From: CAYWXV01 sp964462535
GTDB lineage: Bacteria; Bacteroidota; Ignavibacteria; OLB7
DNA: 64,000 nucleotides
Reading direction: 5' to 3'
Assembly (NCBI GenBank): GCA_964462535.1
Contig: CAYWXV010000004.1
Coordinates: 1 to 64,000 of the forward strand
The notes under the pieces were generated by a model, which was given only the letters and a program-made list of their open reading frames with translations, did no database searches and had not been told where the DNA came from. Both the position numbers and the translations under genes were made by a program. Positions 45,801-53,478 of this stretch are shown one piece after another; within the stretch, counting starts at the first letter, position 1; each line of letters opens with the position of its first letter.

Positions 45801-46599
45801 CTGAGAAATCATCCGGTGAAAGCTTCGCCTGTCTGGCCTTTCTGACCAGGTCCTCGTAGGTGTCAAAGAATGACCGGAAGTCCAGCTCGTTGGCATTCTT
45901 GATGCTCGGCACAACAAGCGATCGACCACCCCCTGGCCGCTCCAGATCGATTGCCAGTCCAAGGTTGACGTTCTTCCGCTCGAGCACGTACGGCTTATCG
46001 TTGAACTCCTGGTAGCCGTTGTTGAGCGATGGGTACGATCTGAGGGCCTTCACCAGCGCCCATCCGATGATGTGCGTGAAGCTCAGCTTCCCCTGATCGC
46101 TTGCCTTCAGGTATCCGTTTATCAGCGTCCGATTCTCCTCCAGGAGCTTGACCGGAATCTCGCGGAACGAGGTGGCGGTAGGGATCGCGAGACTCGCCTC
46201 CATGTTCTGAACGATTCGCGAGGCTACGCCGGCCAGCTGACGTGCGTTGTCGGGGACCGAGACAGGGGCGTTCTCGTCGGGATCGCGTTGCTGTGGTTGC
46301 GGTGAAGGCGTCGAATCTTTGGTCGGGATGACGTCGGTACGTTGGGGTTTGCCTGCGCGATTCCCAAAATCGTTTGAGCCGTTGCCACCGCGAACGTCCA
46401 CGCGATCCCCCGCGTCGTGCGATCCGTTGCTGTTCGGTACGGTCGACAGTCCCGTGTCAACGACGGCGCCATCGTCCGGCGCGTTCGGATCGTAATGCGA
46501 AAAGAACTCCCTCCACCGCGCGTCGAACGCGTTCGGATTCTTGAGGTATTCGAAATAGAGTTCGTTGATGTAGGCGGAGTTCGGTCCGAAGGTGCTCAT
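42850..46599 (-). CDS. Fused 2-oxoglutarate dehydrogenase E2-E1 (OdhA/Kgd-like)
   Basis: 1,249 residues combining two enzyme activities of the 2-oxoglutarate dehydrogenase complex. Residues 1-40 are the E1 N-terminal arm (GPNSAYINELYFEYLKNP). After a Pro/Asn-rich linker, residues about 115-350 are an E2 succinyltransferase catalytic domain ending in STYDHRIIQGAESG. No lipoyl domain precedes it. Residues about 370-1,249 are the thiamine-diphosphate E1 (GMPHRGRLNILATVIG, GDAAFMGQGVVAE, NNQIGFTAAP). This is the layout of actinobacterial OdhA/Kgd, which borrows lipoyl groups from another E2. It oxidises 2-oxoglutarate to succinyl-CoA in the TCA cycle. A TAAGTTCG element lies 25 bases before ATG. 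Confidence 0.93.
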   Translation of the reverse strand: MSTFGPNSAYINELYFEYLKNPNAFDARWREFFSHYDPNAPDDGAVVDTGLSTVPNSNGSHDAGDRVDVRGGNGSNDFGNRAGKPQRTDVIPTKDSTPSPQPQQRDPDENAPVSVPDNARQLAGVASRIVQNMEASLAIPTATSFREIPVKLLEENRTLINGYLKASDQGKLSFTHIIGWALVKALRSYPSLNNGYQEFNDKPYVLERKNVNLGLAIDLERPGGGRSLVVPSIKNANELDFRSFFDTYEDLVRKARQAKLSPDDFSGTTITLTNPGTIGTVASVPRLMAGQGTIIATGGINYPAAYQAMDAETLSELGISKVMQMTSTYDHRIIQGAESGMFLAMVQDLLMGADDFYEEIFRDLRIPYRPLAWERDRHPAILTGDRSTQIEKQQRILRMINNFRVRGHLLAHLNPLGYEPGYHSDLDPATYGLTIWDFDRKFWTGGLAGMDRADLRTILAIVRDTYTQRIGVEYMHIQDPEQRLWLQDRMEISRNSPELTKDEKRRILRKLSEAEGFERFLQTKYPGSKRFSLEGAETTIAMLDELVHRAADTDVRELLIGMPHRGRLNILATVIGKNPGKIFSEFEDNADPDAVLGSGDVKYHLGQKGTVVTEKGGRILVRMAPNPSHLEAVNPVIEGMARALQDKHGEHGADRFIPLLVHGDAAFMGQGVVAETLNMSQLEGYHTGGTIHLVINNQIGFTAAPRDTRSTLYATDIAKMVGAPIFHVNGDDPESSIHVMRLAFDYRQRFKRDVVVDMICYRRFGHNEGDEPSYTNPQLYAKIRHHESVRRVYTDRLVRNGTLTMEQATREEEDFKNHLETLLAATKAQPKPALPGDPLADQRINPEETWSNPQTGAPEFMIQHVIATTTEFPASVHAHPKLVAQFQKRRDVVSTVGVDWALAEALAFGTLLLEGTSVRLSGQDSERGTFSQRHSVIHNQVDDGKYIPLNHLSDTQPHFHVFDSPLSEYAVLGFEYGYSVANPDMLVMWEGQFGDFVNGAQIIIDQFVSSGEDKWGQTSSVVLLLPHGFEGQGPEHSSARIERFLTLSAEDNMRIAYPTTAAQYFHLLRRQAKQDVKKPMIILTPKSLLRDPLVHSPLADFTQGEFQKVIGEIDRIDPVNVRRLIFCTGKIYYDLIKARRATEQKDVAIVRVEKLYPFPDEDVRAELVRYATVQDIVWVQEEPKNMGAWPTLSHWISAELGGGQQLRFLGRPASGSPASGSARSHAAEQAEIVRRALVVNVADSANDAR

Positions 46600-46624
46600 A
46601 GAACGTAGGAGGCTCTGATTGCAG

Positions 46625-46632
46625 CGAACTTA
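46625..46632 (-). promoter_or_regulatory. -7 type element of the 2-oxoglutarate dehydrogenase gene
   Basis: TAAGTTCG (TAnnTTYG) on the minus strand, 25 bases before ATG 46599. No purine-rich ribosome site is seen in the leader. Confidence 0.3.
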
Positions 46633-46700
46633 CAATATATGGGAGAGGGATCGTGCCTTCCCGGCTCTTTCTTGTTAGGGGATGTGTGCTGCGCGGGTAC

Positions 46701-48071
46701 CTAGTCGCCGGCACCCGAAACGTCGTGGTAGGACTCCAGTCGGAAGTCGCCGTTCCGATCGGTATCTGCGAAGATGAACACGCGATTGACCCTGTTCAGA
46801 TAGGTCCATGTCTCTTTGGGAGGACCGGACGGGTCCATCACGCGCGATACGATTGTGGGGGGTCCGTTCAGGATGTAGATCTTCCCCCTGTCGCTGCCAA
46901 CGCCATCGCGCCGGTCGATTGTCCTGAAATTGAAGAACGCGAAGTCGACGCGCCGATAGTACTCTGCCATCGCCTCGTTGTAACGCGTCGTCGGCGTGGG
47001 ATCACGCTCGGACCAGAAGAGATCGAGCGCCTCCTGCTGGCGCTTCCTATCGCCGCTCAGTAGTCGGTCGATCTCGTCGTCGGTGGCAATCGGGTAGAGT
47101 GCTCGAATGGCGTACTCGGGAACCGAAAGGGAGAACGGGGCGTCGATCCAACGGAGCGAGAACCGTGCCGTGTCGACCACCACGCCGCCAGAATGTTCGG
47201 CAGTCAGCACCACGGCGTACTCCCCTGGTGACAACTCGTCCGACGCTATTTCGATGAGGGCGCCGTGATGCGAAGACCCGGCCGAATCGTTGGCAATCAG
47301 AGGAATGTCAATCGAGTCGCCGCGTGGTACGCATTCTCCGGGCGTACCGTCAAGGAGTAGCTGCGCGGTCCCCGATTGCAGCTCAATCGGGGCTGCGGGG
47401 CGTGGGCGCACGAGCAGGAGCTGATATCGGAGCGCGTTGACAGGGGTCGCACCACCAAGGGGTACGTACGCTGTGATAGGTTGCCCGAATCGCGCATTAC
47501 CGTCGATTGCCGACAATCGAAGCGTGTCCAGATCGTGCGAGCGGAGGAAGAGAGGGATACCGATCGTCGGAACGGAGGAGCGGGGATCGTCAACGACAAA
47601 GGGATCGGTGGTGCGAGAAAATCCGCTCCCCGGTCTTCCGTTGTCGAAGCTGTAGCGGATAGCGTGACTTCCCGGCTTCAGATCCAGAGTTATCACGCCG
47701 GTGACAAAGTGATTGCGCTGGTTCGTAACGGAGAAGCTGTCCACCCGAACAGTGTCGACCCACATCCCACGGCCGACGATAATCCCATCTCCGTTTGTTG
47801 CTTCGACAAACAGTGACGGCGTTGCTACAAAGCTGCCACCCCCACGTCCGTGTGGCTCCTCGCGTCGAAACTCAAGCAGATCGAACGTGAAGCGGAAAAT
47901 GACATTGCATCGCGCTCGAAGTGAATCGCGGGAGGGGAGGACTGCTACCTCCAGGAAGTAGTCATCGCCGTACTTGAACAACTCCGATATCTCACCATTC
48001 AAACCACCCCGTTGAGCGTTCGCAGGGAAGAGTGCGGAGAGAAATGCGACAACGACAACAATGGATCGCAT
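46701..48071 (-). CDS. Exported GWxTD-domain protein
   Basis: 456 residues from ATG 48071, which gives a signal peptide (MRSIVVVVAFLSALFPANA). The last 130 residues form a GWxTD domain: LFWSERDPTPTTRYNEAM, EYYRRVDFAFFNF, DRGKIYILNGPP and a closing TWTY ... FADTDRNGDF segment. The domain is confined largely to the FCB group and is of unknown function. The N-terminal 300 residues are beta-rich. The next gene in the same direction upstream is the barrel protein at 48107 (35 bp gap), so the two may form one unit at the outer membrane. Confidence 0.83.
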   Translation of the reverse strand: MRSIVVVVAFLSALFPANAQRGGLNGEISELFKYGDDYFLEVAVLPSRDSLRARCNVIFRFTFDLLEFRREEPHGRGGGSFVATPSLFVEATNGDGIIVGRGMWVDTVRVDSFSVTNQRNHFVTGVITLDLKPGSHAIRYSFDNGRPGSGFSRTTDPFVVDDPRSSVPTIGIPLFLRSHDLDTLRLSAIDGNARFGQPITAYVPLGGATPVNALRYQLLLVRPRPAAPIELQSGTAQLLLDGTPGECVPRGDSIDIPLIANDSAGSSHHGALIEIASDELSPGEYAVVLTAEHSGGVVVDTARFSLRWIDAPFSLSVPEYAIRALYPIATDDEIDRLLSGDRKRQQEALDLFWSERDPTPTTRYNEAMAEYYRRVDFAFFNFRTIDRRDGVGSDRGKIYILNGPPTIVSRVMDPSGPPKETWTYLNRVNRVFIFADTDRNGDFRLESYHDVSGAGD

Positions 48072-48106
48072 GAACAGGCCACAACGTGATCGCGCCGGGT
48101 GCACGT

Positions 48107-48841
48107 TCACACCCCACCCACCCCAACCTGCACAGAGAGCGAGACGCCGTTATATGCGGGCGTCAGGCCACCATTGTTGACTTCTGAGCCATCCGGCTCA
48201 AGCCACCGCGGACGCGACAGCATGCTTCCCCATGTCAAGCGGACGTTGAGTACCGGAGCGACGTCCGAGGTTCCAAATCGGCTTGTAAGTGCCACGCCCA
48301 ATGCAAGGCGCGGCGCCCAGCCTGTGTAGGATGCGTTGACGCCCGGCGCAACCCGCTTCCCTTCGAAAAACGAAATCGAGTCCGTCTGTCTATTCGTGAA
48401 CTCAAGTGAGTATCCATAGTAGCCGGCCTGCACGAAGGGAACAACAAGCGTCCCCTCCGCATTCGCCACCGCCCAGCCGATGTCCAGACCACCTCCGGAT
48501 CCCGACAAGCCATATTCGTCGCGAGGGAACCCTGGGGATGTGATCGCCCTGATCGTGTTGAACGACAGCGCCTGCCCGCTCAAACCGACGACGATCCTGC
48601 TATTGAACAGGAGGCCAAATGAGGCGTCTATGGTGTACCCGTTGGTCGGAAAGTCGGGTGTCGAATACGTGATCGATTCACCATTCGACCCTACAGGGAC
48701 GTATTGTTGGAGCCTGTGGCTGAAAGCACTGTTGTCGAACGCCACCACGCCCCCGCCCGCTGTCACGAACCAGGCGTTGGACAAATCCTGGGCCGCGAGG
48801 GGCGCGGTCCCGCAGAGGAACAAGAGGAGATAACGGATCAT
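48107..48841 (-). CDS. Outer-membrane beta-barrel protein
   Basis: 244 residues from ATG 48841, which begins a signal peptide (MIRYLLLFLCGTAPLAAQ). The frame is open 153 codons further, but that part is antisense to the transglycosylase gene and Arg-rich, so it is excluded. The mature part alternates polar and hydrophobic residues with repeated Gly/Tyr strands (GLLFNSRIVVGLSGQ, FVQAGYYGYSLEF) and ends in a strand. No closer family is recognised. It precedes the GWxTD gene by 35 bp. A weak TATCTTGC lies three bases before ATG. Confidence 0.68.
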   Translation of the reverse strand: MIRYLLLFLCGTAPLAAQDLSNAWFVTAGGGVVAFDNSAFSHRLQQYVPVGSNGESITYSTPDFPTNGYTIDASFGLLFNSRIVVGLSGQALSFNTIRAITSPGFPRDEYGLSGSGGGLDIGWAVANAEGTLVVPFVQAGYYGYSLEFTNRQTDSISFFEGKRVAPGVNASYTGWAPRLALGVALTSRFGTSDVAPVLNVRLTWGSMLSRPRWLEPDGSEVNNGGLTPAYNGVSLSVQVGVGGV

Positions 48842-49070
48842 GCAGCAAGATAATGGACTGCCGAGAAGGTCCAACGGACGCCTTGCCGTGTCGATACGCA
48901 TCGGCCTTGACCGCGTCGGTCGTTCCGATGTCGCGGTGCGGACTGGAGCGAACGGGCGAGCACGGACGGAGCGTGTGTCGCTCTGCCCTCGCGATCCCGC
49001 AACGCCCGCCATGCCAACACAGTGCACATCGCGACTGTGGAGCCGATCGATCTCCAACCTGCTTCGTTTG

Positions 49071-49078
49071 TATCTTCG
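49071..49078 (+). promoter_or_regulatory. -7 type element of the transglycosylase operon
   Basis: TATCTTCG (TAnnTTYG) ends 10 bases before ATG 49089. It implies a very short leader. Confidence 0.3.
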
Positions 49079-49088
49079 CCGATTCTTC

Positions 49089-50015
49089 ATGAACATCTCA
49101 GCCATTCTTTCCGGTCGCCCGCGTTCGCTATTCCTCAGTGGAGTCCTTCTGGGTGTCGTCGTCGTCGTCGCCCTTTCCACTTCTCCACCTGACGATCCTC
49201 CACGCCGGTCGTTCCGTCCGAACATCTCGACGTTCCACCTCCCCAAGAAGCTCGACTTCTGTGGTGAGAGCGTCCCCCTTGACGATCGTGAGGTTCGCAA
49301 GCGAATGGACCGCGAGTTCCTGTTGAATCTTCAGTGGGATGGACAGGTCATGCTCTATCTGAAGCGATCCGGAGAGTACTTCGATCTCTTCGATCGAATT
49401 CTGAAGGAGGAAGGGGTACCAGAGGACTTGAAGTTTCTCTCCGTCGCAGAGAGCGCGCTCTTCATGGCGCAATCGTCGAAAGGGGCGGTTGGACTATGGC
49501 AGTTCATTCCCGAGACCGGTCGCCGATACGGACTGAGAGTTGACGATGCAGTTGACGAGCGGCGGGATCCAGAGAAATCGACCCGGGCGGCGGTGCGCTA
49601 CCTGAAGGACAACTACCAACGATTCGGTAGCTGGTCTCTTGCCGCGTGTGCCTACAACCAAGGCGAGGGGGCGACTGCAGACGATATCACGTTCCAACGT
49701 GGCACCGATTTCTACGACCTCTATCTGAACGAGGAGACGTCTCGGTATCTATTCAGGATCGTCGCCATCAAAGAGATCATGACGCACCCCGAACGCTACG
49801 GATACTACCTTGAGCGCGGGGACTACTACAGGCCACGGGCCTCGAGGTTGGTGACCGTAACCGATGCAATACCCAACCTTGCTGCATGGGCGGCCGAGCA
49901 GGGGACAACCTACAAGCACGTGAAGCTGCTCAATCCGTGGATTCTCCACCGCACGCTCCCGGCTCCAGGAGCGTCCGGATCGTGGAATATCCGTGTACCG
50001 ACGGAAGCAGAATGA
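49089..50015 (+). CDS. Membrane-anchored lytic transglycosylase (SLT domain)
   Basis: 308 residues from ATG 49089. An N-terminal transmembrane or signal segment (residues about 15-32, SLFLSGVLLGVVVVVAL) precedes a soluble-lytic-transglycosylase domain. The catalytic Glu is in SVAESALF and is followed by SSKGAVGLWQFIPETGRRYGL, then YNQGEG. It cleaves peptidoglycan between MurNAc and GlcNAc. The C-terminal 60 residues resemble the start of a LysM-like segment (VKLLNPWI) without a full motif. Its stop overlaps the start of the MlaE gene (ATGA), forming a three-gene operon. Confidence 0.87.
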   Translation: MNISAILSGRPRSLFLSGVLLGVVVVVALSTSPPDDPPRRSFRPNISTFHLPKKLDFCGESVPLDDREVRKRMDREFLLNLQWDGQVMLYLKRSGEYFDLFDRILKEEGVPEDLKFLSVAESALFMAQSSKGAVGLWQFIPETGRRYGLRVDDAVDERRDPEKSTRAAVRYLKDNYQRFGSWSLAACAYNQGEGATADDITFQRGTDFYDLYLNEETSRYLFRIVAIKEIMTHPERYGYYLERGDYYRPRASRLVTVTDAIPNLAAWAAEQGTTYKHVKLLNPWILHRTLPAPGASGSWNIRVPTEAE

Positions 50016-50794
50016 TAGCGACGTTGTTCGGCGTGGTTGGACGGCTTGTCGTTGGCTTCCTGGCAGAATTTGGTCGCATCGTTCGCCTTGCCGCCAGCAT
50101 TGTCCGGTTCCTCCCCGCTGCGCTGGGATCGCGAAGGCTGGTAATCGAGCAAATGTCGCTGATAGGCGTCAACTCGATGCCGCTGGTTCTCCTCATCGGG
50201 TCGTTCACAGGAGTCATCGCCGCAATCCAGGCCACCAATCTCTTTGCAAAATTCAACCTGATGGCCCTGGCCCGCCCATTCATCGGAGGGTCGATCGCGT
50301 CCGTTGTCTTCACAGAGCTCTCCCCCGTCCTGACAGCACTCGTCATCACCGGGCGTGTCGGCGGATCCATCGCTGCTCAGATCGGAACAATGAAGGTCTC
50401 CGAGCAAATAGACGCACTGGAGATGATGGCCATCCATCCGGTGCGCTACCTGGCGATGCCTCGGGTTGTGGCTGGCATGACGATGCTCCCCGTGTTGATA
50501 ACCTTCAGCCACATCGTGGCGCTGCTCGGTTCATTCCTGCTCGTCTTCTTGAAATTCGACTTTACGTCGGTCGATTATTTCGAATCGATCCGGAGATTTT
50601 TTGCCATAAACGAAATCGTCACTGGCCTTGCGAAATCATTTCTATTCGGTGGGGTCACGGCGTTGATAGGGTGTCACGTGGGTTTTGGCACCGAAGGGGG
50701 CGCCGAAGGTGTCGGGCGCTCAACCGTGAGGTCGTTCACGATATCGGCCGCCGCAATTCTCGTCATCGATGCAATCTTTGGGTATATCGCGTGA
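50012..50794 (+). CDS. MlaE-family ABC permease
   Basis: 260 residues with five or six hydrophobic segments. The MlaE signature is clear: LVLLIGSFTGVIAAIQ, ELSPVLTALVITGRVGGSIAAQIGTMKVSEQIDALE, RVVAGMTMLPVL. It forms the inner-membrane channel of a phospholipid transporter that keeps outer-membrane lipid asymmetry. It overlaps both neighbours by four bases. The usual MlaD substrate-binding gene does not follow. Confidence 0.92.
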   Translation: MIATLFGVVGRLVVGFLAEFGRIVRLAASIVRFLPAALGSRRLVIEQMSLIGVNSMPLVLLIGSFTGVIAAIQATNLFAKFNLMALARPFIGGSIASVVFTELSPVLTALVITGRVGGSIAAQIGTMKVSEQIDALEMMAIHPVRYLAMPRVVAGMTMLPVLITFSHIVALLGSFLLVFLKFDFTSVDYFESIRRFFAINEIVTGLAKSFLFGGVTALIGCHVGFGTEGGAEGVGRSTVRSFTISAAAILVIDAIFGYIA

Positions 50795-51564
50795 TTGTCA
50801 TCGACAACCTCCATAAGGCCTTCGGCCCGAAGAAAGTCCTGGCGGGCGTGTCGCTGGAAATTCCTGACGGAGAGACTCTGGTTATCATAGGAAGGTCAGG
50901 AACAGGCAAGAGCGTCCTCCTCAAACTCATTGTCGGACTGCTTCAACCAGATCAGGGGTCCATCGCAATTGACGGAAGACGAGTCGATACGATGAGCGAG
51001 CGGGACCTGTACGCACTCCGGAGAGAGTTTGGATACGTCTTCCAGGGCGCCGCCCTGTTTGACTCGATGAATGTCTTTGACAATCTCGTCCTGGGACTGC
51101 GCGAGCACGGGGTCAAGGATGAGTCGATACTCCACGACGAGGCGCAAAGAAATCTCGTGAACGTCGGTCTCCTCCCCGACCCAACCAGCGTGTCGAGCGA
51201 GGAGTTCGAGAGGGCCTGGTCGTTACTTGTGTACAAGAAGCCGGCGGAATTGTCGGGTGGTATGAGGAAGCGAGTTGGAGTTGCGCGGGCACTTGTCGGC
51301 AGTCCGAGATACATTTTCTATGACGAGCCCACCACAGGTTTGGACCCCATCGCATCAGAACAAATAGACAACCTGGTTCGCGATCTGACGATCAAGCTGG
51401 ATGTCACGTCAATCGTCATCACACACGATATCTTTTCGGTCTATCGCGTAGCCCACAGTGTGGTGATGCTCGAGGAAGGGACAATTCTCTTCGCTGGGAC
51501 ACCTGATGAGCTACGGACCTCCGACGACCCGATCGTTCAGGAATTTCTAGAGCGATATTCCTGA
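50791..51564 (+). CDS. MlaF-family ABC ATPase
   Basis: 257 residues from GTG 50791, which overlaps the permease stop (GTGA) and gives the family N-terminus. Walker A is GRSGTGKS, the Q-loop is YVFQGAALFDSMNV, the signature is LSGGMRKRVGVARAL, Walker B is IFYDEPTTGLD, and the H-loop is VITHD. These are the MlaF/Ttg2A hallmarks. It energises lipid movement through the MlaE-like permease encoded just before it. It converges with the minus-strand gene at 51577, leaving 12 bp. Confidence 0.93.
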   Translation: MIVIDNLHKAFGPKKVLAGVSLEIPDGETLVIIGRSGTGKSVLLKLIVGLLQPDQGSIAIDGRRVDTMSERDLYALRREFGYVFQGAALFDSMNVFDNLVLGLREHGVKDESILHDEAQRNLVNVGLLPDPTSVSSEEFERAWSLLVYKKPAELSGGMRKRVGVARALVGSPRYIFYDEPTTGLDPIASEQIDNLVRDLTIKLDVTSIVITHDIFSVYRVAHSVVMLEEGTILFAGTPDELRTSDDPIVQEFLERYS

Positions 51565-51576
51565 CCCGCTCCGCAC

Positions 51577-52971
51577 CTAGTTGCCGACGATAATTCCTAC
51601 CGATTGCACGTCTCCATTTCTCGAACGAGTGACCGCCAGATATGGGCCAGCGGCGAGCCCCTGGAGCACGATGGTGCCGTCACTGGAAGAACGGACGATG
51701 CGCCCCAGCACATCAACTACGCTTAGCTGAGAACCCTCGGGTGATACCAGGCGATTCCCATGGCGTTCGATTGGTGCCGAGCCCGCCACGCGCGGGACGG
51801 ATGCCTGAAGACGCGGCCCTGGTTCCGCGAACCTCCAACGGAACGCCCGATCATCCGGTCCGGCCGAGTAGATGTAGCGATTGTCCCGCGCCGAAATCGG
51901 CGCTTTGGGAAGAACGAAGACCAGGAGATCGTTTTGAATGTAGTCGTTCAGCGTGTCGCGAAGTAGAAAGAAGTCCCACGCTCCATTTGGTGAATGCTGC
52001 AACGACATCCCATCTCCCACCACATGAATGTCGGCTGTATCCAGCCAGATCGCCGTTCCCCAGAGAGGGCGCAGCGAAGAAGCGTGATCGATTCGCCTGA
52101 ACTGATTACCACGATCGTCCGAGTAGAAGTACATCCACCGCGATAGGTTCTTGTGTCGATCGGCAATCAGAATACGAATGCTGTTGCGCTCGAAAGCATA
52201 GCCCATCGGGAATCGCCACTGATCATCCGGAATCCGCAGGACGGATCTCCACGTAGCGCCACCGTTCTGAGTTGAAGCTATGTCCCCCAGGTAGATATCG
52301 CCATTGAGTTTGACGAACCCCGCTCCGTAACGACTGTCGATCATCCAGAGATCGTACACGGCGGCGATATTGGGGTCTTTCACCCATGTCCTGCCCGTGT
52401 CCATGCTCCGCCAGAGTCCTACGCCACTCCAGAGGAAACCGACGCGAGCGTTGGTAACCGTATCACGCAGGAACTCGAGCTGCGGTCGGCCATACATCAT
52501 CAGTGAATCCACGGGACGAGCAAGGTGGGCGTTCAGGAAGGGGAGCGATGTCGACTCCTTCCAGGTCACGCCCCCATCCGTCGACTCGATCATGGCCCCG
52601 TACGGCGTGCCAGCATCAAACCGAGCAATACCAAGAATGTGGTCGGCACCAGTGGTAGTGTCCAGGTAGGCAAGATCCCACGTGGTTTTCAGATTGGCGG
52701 GCGCTCCCTTTCCGGCACCTACCTCGGTCCACCTCTCGCCGGAGTCAATTCCGCGAAGGATACTCCCCCCTTCACGCCCGATCAAGATTATTCCCTGATG
52801 CGCAAGGATCGAACGGGGCATAGCCCCGGACGTGGACACGCCCGAAAGGTCAAGCTCTTTCCACCTGCCGAGGGTGTCAATGAACTCCTGCGCACGTCCC
52901 ACGCTCAATAGAGACACGAATAGAACGAAGCCAAACAGAAGTCGAGGAAGGGATCTAGCAGCATGCATCAT
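51577..52971 (-). CDS. Exported BNR/Asp-box repeat protein with probable T9SS tail
   Basis: 464 residues. Two adjacent ATGs (52971, 52968) begin a signal peptide (MMHAARSLPRLLFGFVLF). Asp-box motifs of sialidase/BNR propellers recur: STDGGVTWKE, SMDTGRTWVKD, TQNGGATWRSV, and a weaker SDDRGNQFR. The C-terminal 60 residues (VVDVLGRIV, GLAAGPYLAV) look like a T9SS sorting domain, but the usual PNP motif is replaced by SPEG. No catalytic sialidase residues are apparent, so binding or structural use is more likely. The long open frame upstream of 52971 is excluded for lack of a signal peptide. Confidence 0.78.
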   Translation of the reverse strand: MMHAARSLPRLLFGFVLFVSLLSVGRAQEFIDTLGRWKELDLSGVSTSGAMPRSILAHQGIILIGREGGSILRGIDSGERWTEVGAGKGAPANLKTTWDLAYLDTTTGADHILGIARFDAGTPYGAMIESTDGGVTWKESTSLPFLNAHLARPVDSLMMYGRPQLEFLRDTVTNARVGFLWSGVGLWRSMDTGRTWVKDPNIAAVYDLWMIDSRYGAGFVKLNGDIYLGDIASTQNGGATWRSVLRIPDDQWRFPMGYAFERNSIRILIADRHKNLSRWMYFYSDDRGNQFRRIDHASSLRPLWGTAIWLDTADIHVVGDGMSLQHSPNGAWDFFLLRDTLNDYIQNDLLVFVLPKAPISARDNRYIYSAGPDDRAFRWRFAEPGPRLQASVPRVAGSAPIERHGNRLVSPEGSQLSVVDVLGRIVRSSSDGTIVLQGLAAGPYLAVTRSRNGDVQSVGIIVGN

Positions 52972-53478
52972 AGTAGTAGCCGGTAACGGAGGATCAGGGA
53001 ATCTACGGGAAGTCCATCTCCATGGAAAGGAGAAACGAGTCCTTCCGACCACTACCCCGGTAGCACTCACCGTCATATGACCGACGTGCTGTGACCATTG
53101 TCTGCCCGCTCGTGTCTCTTGAAACACACCAACGTCGCCCGCTGGCCGAGGCAGCATGAACGGTGCCGAGCAGAAGGGGGCCAGGCGGACCTTGGACGCC
53201 CGACACGTCCTGATACTATCGGGCCGCATTTCTCCCCTTCGCGGCTGAACTCGGTTGTGTAAGTTCGGCGGCTCGATTTGTCTGTGGAGGATGCGTTGGC
53301 GGGGGTAACCGGGCCGAGCGCTGATGTGTAGGTTGCTGGTTGATTCGTGATTGTCTCGGGGCTTGTGGTGCCGGCCAATGTTGGATGCGGGCCACGCCAG
53401 GCAGCAATGGACAAAGGATAGACCTGATCTCCAACGTTTACTGACTCTACGAACCTCTCCTCCGCTCACTCTCTCCAC
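52972..53478. other. Divergent intergenic region
   Basis: 507 bp between divergent secreted-protein genes. No supportable gene. A TAAGTTCG at 53260-53267 on the plus strand fits the window's -7 pattern but is over 200 bases from ATG 53479. Nothing else specific is seen. Confidence 0.45.

Noticed and set aside
48842..49300. N-terminal extension of the 48107 barrel gene by 153 codons
   Set aside because: It would run antisense through the transglycosylase start and is Arg-rich; ATG 48841 starts a proper signal peptide.
49993..50790. Long fusion frame making an extended ABC ATPase of 523 residues
   Set aside because: The first 266 codons lie out of frame within the MlaE gene; GTG 50791 gives the standard MlaF N-terminus.
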